Assembly (NCBI GenBank): GCA_012842085.1 | Contig: DUTM01000002.1 | Span: forward strand, 1 to 64,000 | Direction of reading: 5' to 3' | DNA length: 64,000 bases | Origin: Mycobacteriales bacterium | Lineage (GTDB): Bacteria > Actinomycetota > Actinomycetes > Mycobacteriales > Mycobacteriaceae | Shown: one piece after another, positions 48,482-57,544 of the stretch | How positions within the stretch are numbered: position 1 is the stretch's first letter | Layout of the letters: every line of letters starts with the position of its first letter | Translations under genes and position numbers: made by a program | The notes under the pieces: generated by a model | The model's database searches: none | Told to the model about the DNA's origin: nothing | The model's input: only the letters and a program-made list of their open reading frames with translations

Positions 48482-48520
48482 AAAACCCCGAGTGAGTGGT
48501 TTCCCACTCCTCGGGGTTTT
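48482..48520. terminator. Bidirectional terminator
   Basis: AAAACCCCGAG (48482-48492) pairs with CTCGGGGTTTT (48510-48520), with an inner AGTGG/CCACT stem. T-runs on both strands serve the metallophosphoesterase gene and tRNA-Ser(GCT). Confidence 0.88.
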
Positions 48521-48527
48521 GTTAGCG

Positions 48528-48615
48528 CGGAGGCGAGAGGATTTGAACCTCCGGACCCTTCAAAAGAGTCAACTCCTTAGCAGGGAGCCCCATTCGGCCG
48601 CTCTGGCACGCCTCC
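48528..48615 (-). tRNA. tRNA-Ser(GCT)
   Basis: Acceptor GGAGGCG/CGCCTCC, class II variable arm, T-loop GGTTCAAATCC, anticodon loop CTGCTAA giving GCT (reads AGC/AGU). CCA is not encoded. Confidence 0.95.
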
Positions 48616-48655
48616 AAATGGCGAACGCGAAACGTTCACGTTCGCTATGAGTTTA

Positions 48656-49564
48656 TTAGGCAATACGCGCTGGTGCAAAACGGGTGAGCCACGACTTCCA
48701 ATTCCGCCGCACCGCCCGGCCCGTCGCCGTCAGCACATAGAAAGCACCGTCCGCAAGGGCGATCATGCCGCCGGCCGACAGTTCGAAAGCAACCGCTACA
48801 AGCAAACCCACAACAGCGACCACCGCACCCGTCACCGGCGCCAACCACAGCAGGGTGCGCCACGACTTCACACTGGGGGCTAAACCGGCAGCCGGGGCTG
48901 CCACCAGGGCAATCGGCAGCAGGGTTCCCACAGCTGGAATCATCACCACAATGGTCAGCACAATAAGCAGCAGAATGAGCCCCTCGGCAGCAGCGCCGGA
49001 AAGTCCCAACGCCCGGAAACCGGACTGGTCGAAGGCGAAGAACACCAGTTTGCGTCCCCACAGCACCATCACCACCAGTGCGATTGCTAGCACCAGGGCT
49101 GCGGCCACCACATCAGCGGTGGTGACGTTCAGGATGGAGCCGGTGAGGAAGCTTTCCACCTTGAGGGGCAGTGGCTGGAACCATTTCGCCAGAAAGTAGC
49201 CCAGCGAGAAACTGAGTGCCAACACAATACCGGCTGCTGCCTGCGAGGATTGGCCTTTGATGCGGGCCAGCCGGGACATCAGCCACGCCATGGGTACACA
49301 CATAAGGGCCGCCCCCAGGAAAAGGCTCAGCGACAGCACCGCGTGCCGTTCCCCCGACGACAACCCTGCCGCCAAAGGCACGGCCACCACCACACCCAGG
49401 ACTGCCCCCGGGAAGGTGGCGTGGGTGACGGACTCGGTGAAGAAAATCCGTTGGTGCAGCACCGCCAGGCACCCCACCAAACCACCCAGGGCGCCCACCA
49501 GAATCGCCTCCACCAGTGGCATCCCAATAATTGTCCACATGGAGATGGAGAATGCGTCAGCCAC
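48656..49564 (-). CDS. Metal ABC transporter permease (second)
   Basis: 302-residue ABC-3 family permease with about nine spans, one of two in this importer. Conserved GSILNVT and the helix with LPIALVAAPAAGLA-type pattern fit Mn/Zn systems (TroC/D, MntB-like). GTG start overlapping the other permease stop by 8 bases. Last gene of the substrate-binding, ATPase, permease, permease operon. Confidence 0.9.
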   Translation of the reverse strand: MADAFSISMWTIIGMPLVEAILVGALGGLVGCLAVLHQRIFFTESVTHATFPGAVLGVVVAVPLAAGLSSGERHAVLSLSLFLGAALMCVPMAWLMSRLARIKGQSSQAAAGIVLALSFSLGYFLAKWFQPLPLKVESFLTGSILNVTTADVVAAALVLAIALVVMVLWGRKLVFFAFDQSGFRALGLSGAAAEGLILLLIVLTIVVMIPAVGTLLPIALVAAPAAGLAPSVKSWRTLLWLAPVTGAVVAVVGLLVAVAFELSAGGMIALADGAFYVLTATGRAVRRNWKSWLTRFAPARIA

Positions 49565-50468
49565 GGACCCACCCCCTCTTCTCGAAGAGGGTGGCCACCG
49601 GGATGAGCAGCAAATATATTGCTACCAGGGCGAGAGTGACGGCAGCCTGTGGGGACACCGGTCGGCTCAAATTGGCCATCATGAACTGCATGCCGAGGTA
49701 TCCCCCGGCCACGCCCACCACAATGGCTATCACCACCATGGTGGAAATTTTGCGTCCCACGAGTCGCGCCGCCGCGCCCGGCACCACCAGGTAACCAATA
49801 ACCAACAGCACTCCCACTGCGGATGCGGACGCCACCACCACTGCAGCGATAGCGGCGTTGGCCAGAAAGTCAATGGCGGCGCCGTTCATACCGGAGGCTT
49901 GTGCCCCGTCCCGGTCGAAGGCGCGGAAAATTTGGGCGCGCCAGGAGACGGCCACCACCAGCATGGCAATCACACACACCAGCAGCGACTGCACCATACG
50001 GGTGTCGGACACTTCCAGGAGCCGCCCAAACATGAGGGCCTCCAGCTGTCCGGACATGTCTCCTTTGCGCAGCGACATCACCACACCAAGTCCGAAGAAG
50101 GACGTCAACACCACTGCGGTGCCGGCCTCGTTGATGCGGGTGCTGCGATTAATCCAGGTGAGCGCGATGGCCGCCAGGATCGCCACAATGGCAGCGCCAG
50201 GCACAATGTTTTCAATACCGCCGTAGAGGGCCCCGCCCACGATTCCCGGAAACACTGAGTGCACCATGGCTTCCGCGTTGAACTCCAGGGAGCGGAGGTT
50301 GACGATAACGCCCACCAGCCCGGCTGCAATACCCAGCACAATGAGCATGACGAAGGGACGAAAAAGGGAGGGGGTGGCGGTGACGGTGTACAGCCCGGGC
50401 ACTCCCTGCAGCAGGAGCCGCAGCTGCTCGATGCCGCCCATCACCCAATCGACAAAAGCACTAGTCAT
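49557..50468 (-). CDS. Metal ABC transporter permease (first)
   Basis: 303 residues starting at MTSAFVDWVMGG, with about eight to nine spans and an ABC-3 family pattern (FPGIVGGALYGGIENIVPG, MLFGRLLEVSDT-like). The frame extends further upstream, but that part is antisense-like shadow of the ATPase gene; the ATG at 50468 overlaps the ATPase stop (ATGACTAG). Works with the neighbouring permease to form the channel of the Mn/Zn importer. Confidence 0.9.
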   Translation of the reverse strand: MTSAFVDWVMGGIEQLRLLLQGVPGLYTVTATPSLFRPFVMLIVLGIAAGLVGVIVNLRSLEFNAEAMVHSVFPGIVGGALYGGIENIVPGAAIVAILAAIALTWINRSTRINEAGTAVVLTSFFGLGVVMSLRKGDMSGQLEALMFGRLLEVSDTRMVQSLLVCVIAMLVVAVSWRAQIFRAFDRDGAQASGMNGAAIDFLANAAIAAVVVASASAVGVLLVIGYLVVPGAAARLVGRKISTMVVIAIVVGVAGGYLGMQFMMANLSRPVSPQAAVTLALVAIYLLLIPVATLFEKRGWVRG

Positions 50469-51303
50469 CGGAGGCCTCCGCAGGCGAGGCTGGCGCGGCC
50501 AAAGCTTGCGCAGGGGCAGCTTCTGCCGGGCTGCCGTCGAAAGTGCCCTCCACCCCAGAGTGGATGAGCTGGTCGGAGGACAAACCGCCGTAGGCTTCCG
50601 CAATAAGCTCCGGCACCAGCACGTCCTCCCGGAACCCGAACTCGATTTGACGGTTGGCCAACAGCAGCACCTTCTCGCACACCTCTTGGGCAAGCGACAG
50701 ATCGTGGGTGGAGACGATGACGGCCACACCTTCCGCTTTCACAGCCTCAATAATCTCCAACAGCGCCACCCGGTTGGGTTGGTCAAGGCCATTGAAAGGC
50801 TCATCCAGGAGAATCAGTTTGGGGCGGCTGACGATAGCTCGTGCCACCAGCACCCGCTGCTTTTGGCCACCGGACAGATCCCCAAACCGGCGGTCTTGCC
50901 GTTTCAGCATGTTGACGCGATCCAACGCAGCGTCGATGCGGCGCTTCTGGTCAGCCGTCAGGCGCTGCAGCCACCTAGTCTCCCCATACAAGCCCATCTC
51001 CACCACTTGCCGGACAGTCACCGGGAAGGTGGGATCCAGGTCAGCCACCTGCGGCACATAACCAATGCGTCCCCGCGCCACCTTATCCACGCTGGTCCCC
51101 AGGACACACATGGATCCGCCCACCTTAACAGTGCGGAGAACACCGCGCAGCAGAGTGGTTTTGCCGGAGCCGTTGGGGCCGATCAGCGCGAGTGCCTCCC
51201 CCGGGTACACCTTTCCCGTCACCCCCACCAACACCGGATCCCCACCATAGGAGAACGACGCGTTCTCGAAGGAGATGGCCGGGATATCACTATTGCGTAC
51301 CAT
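50461..51303 (-). CDS. Metal ABC transporter ATP-binding protein
   Basis: 280 residues: Walker A GPNGSGKTT, signature LSGGQKQRVLVARA, Walker B LILLDEPFNGLDQ, H-loop STHDLS. The C-terminus has an unusual Ala/Pro/Ser-rich tail of about 35 residues (GSPAEAAPAQALAAPASPAEA in part) beyond the fold. Begins 6 bp after the binding-protein stop. Drives import of Mn or Zn. Confidence 0.92.
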   Translation of the reverse strand: MVRNSDIPAISFENASFSYGGDPVLVGVTGKVYPGEALALIGPNGSGKTTLLRGVLRTVKVGGSMCVLGTSVDKVARGRIGYVPQVADLDPTFPVTVRQVVEMGLYGETRWLQRLTADQKRRIDAALDRVNMLKRQDRRFGDLSGGQKQRVLVARAIVSRPKLILLDEPFNGLDQPNRVALLEIIEAVKAEGVAVIVSTHDLSLAQEVCEKVLLLANRQIEFGFREDVLVPELIAEAYGGLSSDQLIHSGVEGTFDGSPAEAAPAQALAAPASPAEASDD

Positions 51304-51309
51304 GCGGGG

Positions 51310-52473
51310 TCACCAATCTTGTGCGGGGATCGTGCCACCCCAAGTATTAACCAGGGTGGTGATGTTGTGGACAATCGAGCCGAGGTAGGTGTCGCCGGCG
51401 GAACCAGCGGGGCCGAGGGAGTCGCCATAGAGGGCATCCTCCCCAATAATGGCTTTCACGCCGGCAGCCCGGGCAACGGCCTCAATGGACTTCGAGTTGT
51501 TGGAGTTTTCGGCAAAGAGGGCCACCGCACCAGATCGGCGCACCTCTTCCGCAGCGTTGCGAATATGGTCGGCGGTGGCGTCCTGCTGGGCGTTGAAATC
51601 CGAGAGGGCGGCACCAATAAATTTCACCCCATAGTCGCGGGCGAGATAGCCGAAGGCGTCATGGGAGGTGAACAGAATCCGCTGTTGGGCGGGCACCGAA
51701 TCGATGGCTTTCTGCACCCATGCATCCAGTTTTTGGAGCTTCTGGTGGTAGCTGGTGACGTGCTTATCGAACAGGGCGGCGTTGGTGGGGGACACCTGTT
51801 TGAGGGCTTCCCCAATATTGCGCACCTGGATGCTGGCGTTGCGGGGCGACATCCACACATGTGGGTCGAAGCAGAATTCGGCCTTCTCCCCCGGTTCCGT
51901 CGGTTTGAACGGCCACTCCTGCACGTCCACCTGCTCCACGCCGCGGTACACCTGGTAGAGGCGTGCGGCGTCGCGGGAGGGGATGGAGGCGGGGTCGCGC
52001 ACATCAGCTGCCGTCAACACCCCCGACGTCACCCCCATGGTGCCTTTGAACCCCGAGGCGTCAACAGCCGATTCCAGGAAATTCTCCAAGCCCACCCCGT
52101 TCACAAAAAACAGGTCGGCAGCACCCAAGGCAACCATCTGTTGGGGCGTCATTTCGTGGGAGTGGGCGGAGGCGTTGGGCGCAAGGAGGCAGGTCAGGCT
52201 GAGCGTGGTCTGGGCTGAATCGGGATCTGCTCCGGCGTGAGTGACCTTCCCGGCAGAGTCCATCTTGGTGAAAGAGAGCTGGGCGTCGGGTGAATCATCT
52301 GTTGCGATTTGGGTAACGAAATCACAAATCTGGGTGGTGGTCGCAACCACTTTCACATCCGCTTGAGTGGCGCTTTCCGCAAATCTGCGGGACTCCCCAC
52401 ACCCCGTAAGCCCCAGCGTCAAGACTAGGGAAGATGCAGCTAGAAGCGCTGCGAGGGTTTTAGGTATACGCAT
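51310..52473 (-). CDS. Metal-binding lipoprotein of the ABC importer
   Basis: 387-residue cluster A-I substrate-binding protein (TroA/MntA/ZnuA type) with lipobox LGLTGCG, so anchored outside the membrane. Likely metal ligands are His in SAHSHEM, His in FDPHVWMSP, Glu/Asp further on and Asp in ALYGDSLG. Mn versus Zn cannot be settled; no long His-rich loop is present, which leans to Mn. First gene of the operon. No convincing MntR, Zur or DtxR box was found upstream. Confidence 0.9.
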   Translation of the reverse strand: MRIPKTLAALLAASSLVLTLGLTGCGESRRFAESATQADVKVVATTTQICDFVTQIATDDSPDAQLSFTKMDSAGKVTHAGADPDSAQTTLSLTCLLAPNASAHSHEMTPQQMVALGAADLFFVNGVGLENFLESAVDASGFKGTMGVTSGVLTAADVRDPASIPSRDAARLYQVYRGVEQVDVQEWPFKPTEPGEKAEFCFDPHVWMSPRNASIQVRNIGEALKQVSPTNAALFDKHVTSYHQKLQKLDAWVQKAIDSVPAQQRILFTSHDAFGYLARDYGVKFIGAALSDFNAQQDATADHIRNAAEEVRRSGAVALFAENSNNSKSIEAVARAAGVKAIIGEDALYGDSLGPAGSAGDTYLGSIVHNITTLVNTWGGTIPAQDW

Positions 52474-52576
52474 TATCAGGCCCTTTCTCCACGGGGAAGA
52501 TAGTTATGCGCTCCTAAACTATTCTGCCATCAGATTACTACACCTGTACTTCTAAAGAACAGCTGGAAGCTTTACG

Positions 52577-53728
52577 ATGGAGGGTATGAACGAAACTGCT
52601 GCCCCATCTTTCCGCGCCGACCTCAACCAGATTCCCGCCTATGTGCCGGGCCGCTCCATCCCGGGAGCCTGCAAGCTTGCCAGCAACGAAATAGTGGACT
52701 CCCCTAGCCAGCGCGTGGTGGACGCCATTACGGAAGAAATCACCAACGCCAACCGCTACCCCGACACCAGCTCTGCGGACCTGCGAGCGGCCATCGCCAA
52801 CGTCGTCAACCGCGACCTGCAGCAAAGCAACCCCAGCACGGACAGCCACATCACCCCCGCCAATGTGGTGGTAGGCAACGGTTCGGTGTCCCTCCTGCAG
52901 CACCTCATCCAGGCCACCTGCACCGGCAACGCAGAAACCGGGGACGACCAGGTATCCCCCAAAGATGTGGTTATGCCGTGGCGCAGTTTCGAGGCCTACC
53001 CCATCATGGCTCGCGTCGCCGGAGCCGGCATTGTGCAAGTACCACTCCTGCCGGATGCTACCCACGACCTGGACGCCATGGCGGAAGCCTCCAACCAGCC
53101 CAATGGGGGGCTCGTAATGCTCTGCAATCCCAACAACCCGACCGGCGAAACCTTCAGCGACCAACAGCTGGAGAACTTCCTGAAGGCCGTCCCCAGCCAC
53201 GTTGTGGTCGCCCTGGACGAGGCCTACTACCACTACAACCAGCGGGGCGACCAGCCGCGCGGCGTGGAACTCATCCAGCAGTTCCCCAACATGGTTATTT
53301 TCCGCACCTTCTCCAAAGCCTACGGACTGGCCGGCCTGCGGGTGGGCTACATGCTGGGCACCGAACATGCCTGCGAGCAGGTCAGCAAAGTGCTCACCCC
53401 CTTCTCCGCCAACCGGCTCGCCCAGGTGGCGGCGCTGGCTGCCCTGCAGGAGCGGGACGCCCTCCTGGAGCGCACCAGCGAGGTAGTCTCCGAGCGGAAA
53501 CGTGTGCGGGATGCCCTCATCAGTATTGGTTTCAATGTTCCCAAATCACAGGCCAACTTCCTGTGGATTCCCACCCGCGAGGCCACCAAACTCACCGACT
53601 ATATGACCGAGAAGGGTGTGCTGGTACGCGGTTTCGCCGGTGAGGGTGTGCGCATCACCGTCACCACCAAGGAAGAAAACGACCGTATGCTGAACGCGAT
53701 CGCCGGCTACCCTGGCCTACCCGAATGA
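52577..53728 (+). CDS. pat: Aromatic amino acid aminotransferase, HisC-like Pat
   Basis: PLP enzyme that makes phenylalanine or tyrosine from the keto acids. 383 residues. The start IPAYVPGRSIPGACKLASNE matches the Pat subgroup of HisC-like enzymes in corynebacteria and mycobacteria. NPNNPTGETFS, ALDEAYYHY and the PLP lysine in TFSKAYGLAGLRVGY are present. With tyrA at 41 kb it could complete tyrosine synthesis. The ATG at 52577 has GGAAG 8 nt upstream; 52586 is too close to GGAGG. Confidence 0.9.
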   Translation: MEGMNETAAPSFRADLNQIPAYVPGRSIPGACKLASNEIVDSPSQRVVDAITEEITNANRYPDTSSADLRAAIANVVNRDLQQSNPSTDSHITPANVVVGNGSVSLLQHLIQATCTGNAETGDDQVSPKDVVMPWRSFEAYPIMARVAGAGIVQVPLLPDATHDLDAMAEASNQPNGGLVMLCNPNNPTGETFSDQQLENFLKAVPSHVVVALDEAYYHYNQRGDQPRGVELIQQFPNMVIFRTFSKAYGLAGLRVGYMLGTEHACEQVSKVLTPFSANRLAQVAALAALQERDALLERTSEVVSERKRVRDALISIGFNVPKSQANFLWIPTREATKLTDYMTEKGVLVRGFAGEGVRITVTTKEENDRMLNAIAGYPGLPE

Positions 53729-53792
53729 GCCAACTTCGTTTATCGTGACTAGGGTATATGGGTAATCGGATTTGGAAGGACAAAGGACAGCC

Positions 53793-54536
53793 GTGCCCAC
53801 ACCGAAGAAATGTACACCCGCGAAAAGTGGTATTGATTGGCGAAGCTGGGAGCCCTGGGCTCTCATAGTTATTGTGGTGGCGATTATTGCTGTGATCGTC
53901 ACGCTCGTCGTCACCACCTCCGACGAGGGAAACAACCTGTCGTCGCCGGAAGCACAGATCAACCCGTCCCGGTTCGATGCCGACTCTTATGGTTTGGCGC
54001 GCCGTGACGACAACACTCTAGCCATTGGGGACAAGGACGCCCCGGTTGTGCTCATCGACTACTCCGACATGCGGTGCCCCTACTGCGCCAAGTGGATCAA
54101 CGAGATCGAACCGGAGCTGGTGAAAAACTATGTCGAGACCGGCAAGCTGCGCATCGAGTTCCGCAACGTGGTGCTCTTTGGTGAACAGTCCCAGCTGGGT
54201 GCCCGCGCGGTACTAGCCGCCGCCAAACAGGGCAAAGGCTACGAAATGATGGAAGAAATCTTCAAACACATGCCCACCGATGATCGCGGCACCATCACCA
54301 GTGACCGGATCGAAAAATGGGCGAAGAATGTGGGTATTAGGGATCTGCGGAGTTTCATGGCGGTCATCCAAACCGACCTGTACGACGACGAGCTGGCTGC
54401 CGACAAGGCGGAAGCCAACCAGTTGAGTTTGCAGTCCGTGCCGGCCTTCCTTATTAACGGCTACCCGATTGTAGGTGCCCAGCCGAAACAAACCTTCATA
54501 GACGTTATTGAGTCCGCACTGCTAGCCATTTCCTAA
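53793..54536 (+). CDS. Membrane-anchored DsbA-like thiol oxidoreductase
   Basis: 247 residues from the GTG at 53793 (AAAGGAC upstream). One membrane anchor at about 25-45, then a thioredoxin-fold DsbA domain with active site CPYC in YSDMRCPYCAKW and the cis-Pro region LQSVPAFLINGYP. Extracytoplasmic; makes or isomerises disulfides in secreted proteins. Followed after 32 bp by a CcdA-like gene, which suggests electrons pass between the two. Secreted proteins with Cys pairs elsewhere in the window are possible clients. Confidence 0.9.
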   Translation: MPTPKKCTPAKSGIDWRSWEPWALIVIVVAIIAVIVTLVVTTSDEGNNLSSPEAQINPSRFDADSYGLARRDDNTLAIGDKDAPVVLIDYSDMRCPYCAKWINEIEPELVKNYVETGKLRIEFRNVVLFGEQSQLGARAVLAAAKQGKGYEMMEEIFKHMPTDDRGTITSDRIEKWAKNVGIRDLRSFMAVIQTDLYDDELAADKAEANQLSLQSVPAFLINGYPIVGAQPKQTFIDVIESALLAIS

Positions 54537-54568
54537 CCCCGCCCGCCTGACCTGCCCCGGAGTCGCTT

Positions 54569-55537
54569 GTGTCAACTATTGGTATTTTGGGTGCTTTCCT
54601 CGGAGGCATCCTCTCCCTCATCAGCCCCTGTTCCGCACTTCTCCTCCCCATTTTCTTCGCCTACTCCTTCGACCGGATGGGGAAGCTCCTCAGCCGCACT
54701 GCCCTCCTCTACCTGGGCTTGTGCATCACGCTGGTGCCGTTGGGTACGGGGCTCGGCGCAATCGGCTCCTTCTTTGACAATATTCGCCCCACGGTGATGC
54801 TGGTGGCGGGCATTATCATCATCGTGTTCGGGGCGATGACGATGCTGGGCCAAGGTTTCGCTTTCCGCCCGGCGCAGGAGGCCATGGGCAAACTCTCCGG
54901 CAAGAGTGCACTTAGTGTGCTGCTGCTGGGCTGTGTTTATGGCCTGGCTGGTTTCTGCTCCGGCCCCATTCTGGGCAGCATTTTGACGATCGCCGTGGCG
55001 GGTGGTTCCGCCGCCTACGGTGCCCTGCTGATGGCGGTATACGCCTTGGGTATGGCAGCGCCGCTTTTCCTGCTGGCGTTCCTGTGGGAGCGTTTCAACC
55101 TGAGCGAGAAGAAGTGGCTGCGCGGCAAGAACTTCAAGATCGGGAAAGCCACCTTCAACAGCACATCGTTCATTTCGGGGCTGCTGTTTATTGTGATTGG
55201 TGCGCTGTTTATCGCTACTGAGGGCACTTCCGGCATGGGTGGCCTGTTGAGCTCGGAGCAGCAGTTCAACCTGGAGGTGTGGGCCAGCAACTTTGGCGAC
55301 TCCTCCACCAACCTGCTGGTGATTTTGCTGATCATCCTGATTGTGGCGCTCTCGTTGGTGGTGCACATTATGCGCAAGAAGCGCCGCGCCCAGGCTACGG
55401 GTGAACTGGATGACGGCGCGGATGAGTCCAGTGAGCCGGAGGTTGTGGAAGCGCGAGTGACGGATGTCAACGCACCTAACGGTGAACAGACTGCGGAGAC
55501 TGCCGAGACTGCGGAGCAAGACAACACGCAGAACTAA
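54569..55537 (+). CDS. CcdA/DsbD-like membrane thiol-electron transporter
   Basis: 322 residues with about six to seven spans and the conserved Cys pair environments LSLISPCSALLLP and GLAGFCSGPILGS, as in CcdA/DsbD transmembrane domains that carry reducing equivalents outward. The C-terminal 55 residues are acidic and polar (TAETAETAE repeats) and probably cytoplasmic. GTG start 32 bp after the DsbA-like gene; the two form an operon. Confidence 0.88.
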   Translation: MSTIGILGAFLGGILSLISPCSALLLPIFFAYSFDRMGKLLSRTALLYLGLCITLVPLGTGLGAIGSFFDNIRPTVMLVAGIIIIVFGAMTMLGQGFAFRPAQEAMGKLSGKSALSVLLLGCVYGLAGFCSGPILGSILTIAVAGGSAAYGALLMAVYALGMAAPLFLLAFLWERFNLSEKKWLRGKNFKIGKATFNSTSFISGLLFIVIGALFIATEGTSGMGGLLSSEQQFNLEVWASNFGDSSTNLLVILLIILIVALSLVVHIMRKKRRAQATGELDDGADESSEPEVVEARVTDVNAPNGEQTAETAETAEQDNTQN

Positions 55538-55543
55538 CGCACG

Positions 55544-56215
55544 CTATGCGGCGCCGCAGCCGTTGATCTTCTTGTCCCCCAAAGTGATGGACACTGCCCA
55601 ATCACGGGAGTTGAAGGAGCTCACATAGTTGCGGGGGATCTCCATCCCCAGAATGAATCCATCATCCGTGGGCTCCACACTCACGAAGCCACGCAAGGTG
55701 GCGTCAACTTTCTGCTGCCCCTCAACAGGCTTGTTGATGACGACACTGTTGCGCGTCACCACCCCGTTGCGGAAGCCCACAATGCGTTGGTTGGATGCTT
55801 CATTGGCGCTGAACGTAAAGAGCGATGTCTGGTTGGTTTTCAGTTGGCCTGCCACCACTATTTTCACCAGGAGACTGTTGTTGGTGGAGGTGAAGATGGC
55901 GGCGGCTTTGGCGCGCGGCAGAGTTTTCTGCATGGGGACGTTGCAGCGGTTGAGGTTTTTGTCCGGCTTGGCGATCTCTTCCCCCACGCCGAGATCTTCC
56001 ATCACCTTGAGCGGTTTGCGGTGGGCGTTGACTAGTTGGGTGGAGCTGGGGAGCGTTTCTTCGGTGCCCGTCGGGCTGGGGGTGGTGGGGGTGGTGACGG
56101 AGGCGAGGGTGTCTGAGTTGGTGCCCTCAACTTCACTTCCACACCCCGTGAGGGTGAGGGACAGTACCACCGCTGCTGCCGTCATCGCGAAGGTACTACG
56201 CCGGGAGATGCGCAC
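55544..56215 (-). CDS. Lipoprotein of unknown function
   Basis: 223 residues from the GTG at 56215, which has AGGAGG 7 nt upstream; the longer frame to 56287 lacks this. A lipoprotein signal with LTLTGC is followed by a Thr/Pro/Ser-rich linker (TTPTTPSPTGTEE) and a domain of about 160 residues. Two Cys in the mature part (RCNVP and INGCGAA) may form a disulfide. No domain recognised. It faces away from the CcdA gene on the right side of that pair. Confidence 0.75.
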   Translation of the reverse strand: MRISRRSTFAMTAAAVVLSLTLTGCGSEVEGTNSDTLASVTTPTTPSPTGTEETLPSSTQLVNAHRKPLKVMEDLGVGEEIAKPDKNLNRCNVPMQKTLPRAKAAAIFTSTNNSLLVKIVVAGQLKTNQTSLFTFSANEASNQRIVGFRNGVVTRNSVVINKPVEGQQKVDATLRGFVSVEPTDDGFILGMEIPRNYVSSFNSRDWAVSITLGDKKINGCGAA

Positions 56216-56349
56216 TGTAAAACCTCCTGTTTTCCTTCCTCTACCTTTCAGGCTACTTGTCGAATCGAGTTTAGCGGGAATATCCACAAAGCGAATCGTG
56301 TTTAAATATATTAAGCGCCAATTACAGAATTGATAAGGAGACTCAAGTA

Positions 56350-56838
56350 ATGAGTTCGCTCTACAACCAGCACTTCACTGCCGAAACTATCGGTGGCGGT
56401 TCCGTCAACCTTGATGATTTTTACGGAAAAGTGCTGCTCATCGTGAATACCGCCTCGAAGTGCGGTTTCACCCCCCAGTTTGATGGTTTGGAGAGCATGT
56501 ACCAACGATATAAGGACGACGGACTGGTTATTTTGGGCTTCCCCTGCAACCAATTCGCGAAGCAGGATCCGGGCACAAATAGCGAAATTGCGGAGGAGTG
56601 CCGCCTGAATTATGGTGTGAGTTTCCCCATGATGGCGAAGATAGATGTCAATGGCGACAATGCGCATCCGCTCTATGACTTCCTCAAGAAGGAGCAGTCT
56701 GGCATCCTCACGAAGGATATTAAGTGGAATTTCACTAAGTTCCTGATTAGTCGAGACGGCACAGTGTTGGAGCGTTTCGCACCACAGACTGAGCCCAGCA
56801 AGTTTGAGGACCAGGTGCGCGAAGCACTCGGCGTCTAG
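56350..56838 (+). CDS. Glutathione peroxidase-family thiol peroxidase
   Basis: 162 residues; the GPx fold with the peroxidatic Cys in [12 protein letters not shown], the Gln in [12 protein letters not shown] and Trp/Asn in [13 protein letters not shown]. In actinobacteria such proteins normally use thioredoxin or mycoredoxin rather than glutathione. The second Cys in FPCNQF is the usual resolving position of thioredoxin-dependent types. AAGGAGA lies upstream of the ATG. Single gene with its own terminator. Confidence 0.92.
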   Translation: MSSLYNQHFTAETIGGGSVNLDDFYGKVLLIVNTASKCGFTPQFDGLESMYQRYKDDGLVILGFPCNQFAKQDPGTNSEIAEECRLNYGVSFPMMAKIDVNGDNAHPLYDFLKKEQSGILTKDIKWNFTKFLISRDGTVLERFAPQTEPSKFEDQVREALGV

Positions 56839-56849
56839 CAAGAATTTTT

Positions 56850-56882
56850 GTGGTCGGCAGTTTGTTCTGCCGGCCACTTTTT
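56850..56882 (+). terminator. Intrinsic terminator after the peroxidase gene
   Basis: GTGGTCGGCAG (56850-56860) pairs with CTGCCGGCCAC (56867-56877) with one G-T pair, loop TTTGTT, followed by TTTTTT. Confidence 0.88.
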
Positions 56883-56920
56883 TGCATTTTTCGTGCCGGG
56901 TTTCTGTTTAGACTGGGTTT

Positions 56921-57544
56921 ATGGACCGACTTGAAGACGCGCTATCCGAGCACCAGACCGAATACCAAAAGATGGTGGCGGGCGAATTCTATAGCCCGAA
57001 TGATCCCGAGTTGCGGCAGGAGCATATTCGCTGCCATAAGCTGCTGGAGCGTTTCAACTCCTCCACTATCGACGAGATGGATGCGCGGGTGGATATTTTG
57101 CGGGAGCTTTTTGCGGAGGTGGGGGATAATCCGCTGGTGCTGCCGCGGTTGATGTGTGACTACGGTTCTAACGTGCGGGTGGGGGATAATTTTTTCGCCA
57201 ATTTTGATCTGGTTTTGCTGGATTGTGCACCGATTACCATTGGCGACAATGTGATGTTTGGTCCGGCGGTGCAGCTGCTTACCCCGATGCATCCGGTGGA
57301 TGATGTGGAGCTGCGGAATAGTGGCGTGGAGTGGGCGGAGCCGATCACCGTTGAGGATAATGTGTGGCTGGCTGGGGGTGTGATTGTGTGCCCGGGTGTC
57401 ACTATTGGGGAGGGCAGTGTGATTGGTGCCGGTGCGGTGGTGACGCGGGATGTTCCGGCGCGCGTGTTTGCGGCCGGTAATCCTTGCCGGGTGATTAGAG
57501 AGCTGCAGCCGGGGGATGATCCGCAGCGGCGTTCGCGCCCCTAG
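56921..57544 (+). CDS. Sugar O-acetyltransferase (Maa/LacA type)
   Basis: 207-residue left-handed beta-helix enzyme with the N-terminal cap (MVAGEFYSPNDPELRQEHIRC in part) and hexapeptide repeats (IGDNVMFGPAVQLLTPMHPVD, VWLAGGVIVCPGVTIGEGSVIGAGAVV in part). The active-site His is in TPMHPVD. Acetyl-CoA to maltose/galactoside-type sugars by family; in vivo acceptor unknown. Its last 4 bases overlap the end of the convergent minus-strand gene. Confidence 0.9.
   Translation: MDRLEDALSEHQTEYQKMVAGEFYSPNDPELRQEHIRCHKLLERFNSSTIDEMDARVDILRELFAEVGDNPLVLPRLMCDYGSNVRVGDNFFANFDLVLLDCAPITIGDNVMFGPAVQLLTPMHPVDDVELRNSGVEWAEPITVEDNVWLAGGVIVCPGVTIGEGSVIGAGAVVTRDVPARVFAAGNPCRVIRELQPGDDPQRRSRP

Noticed and set aside
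52474-52576. DtxR/MntR-like box before the metal ABC operon
   Set aside because: The best alignment on the minus strand matches only about 11 of 19 positions, not enough to claim.
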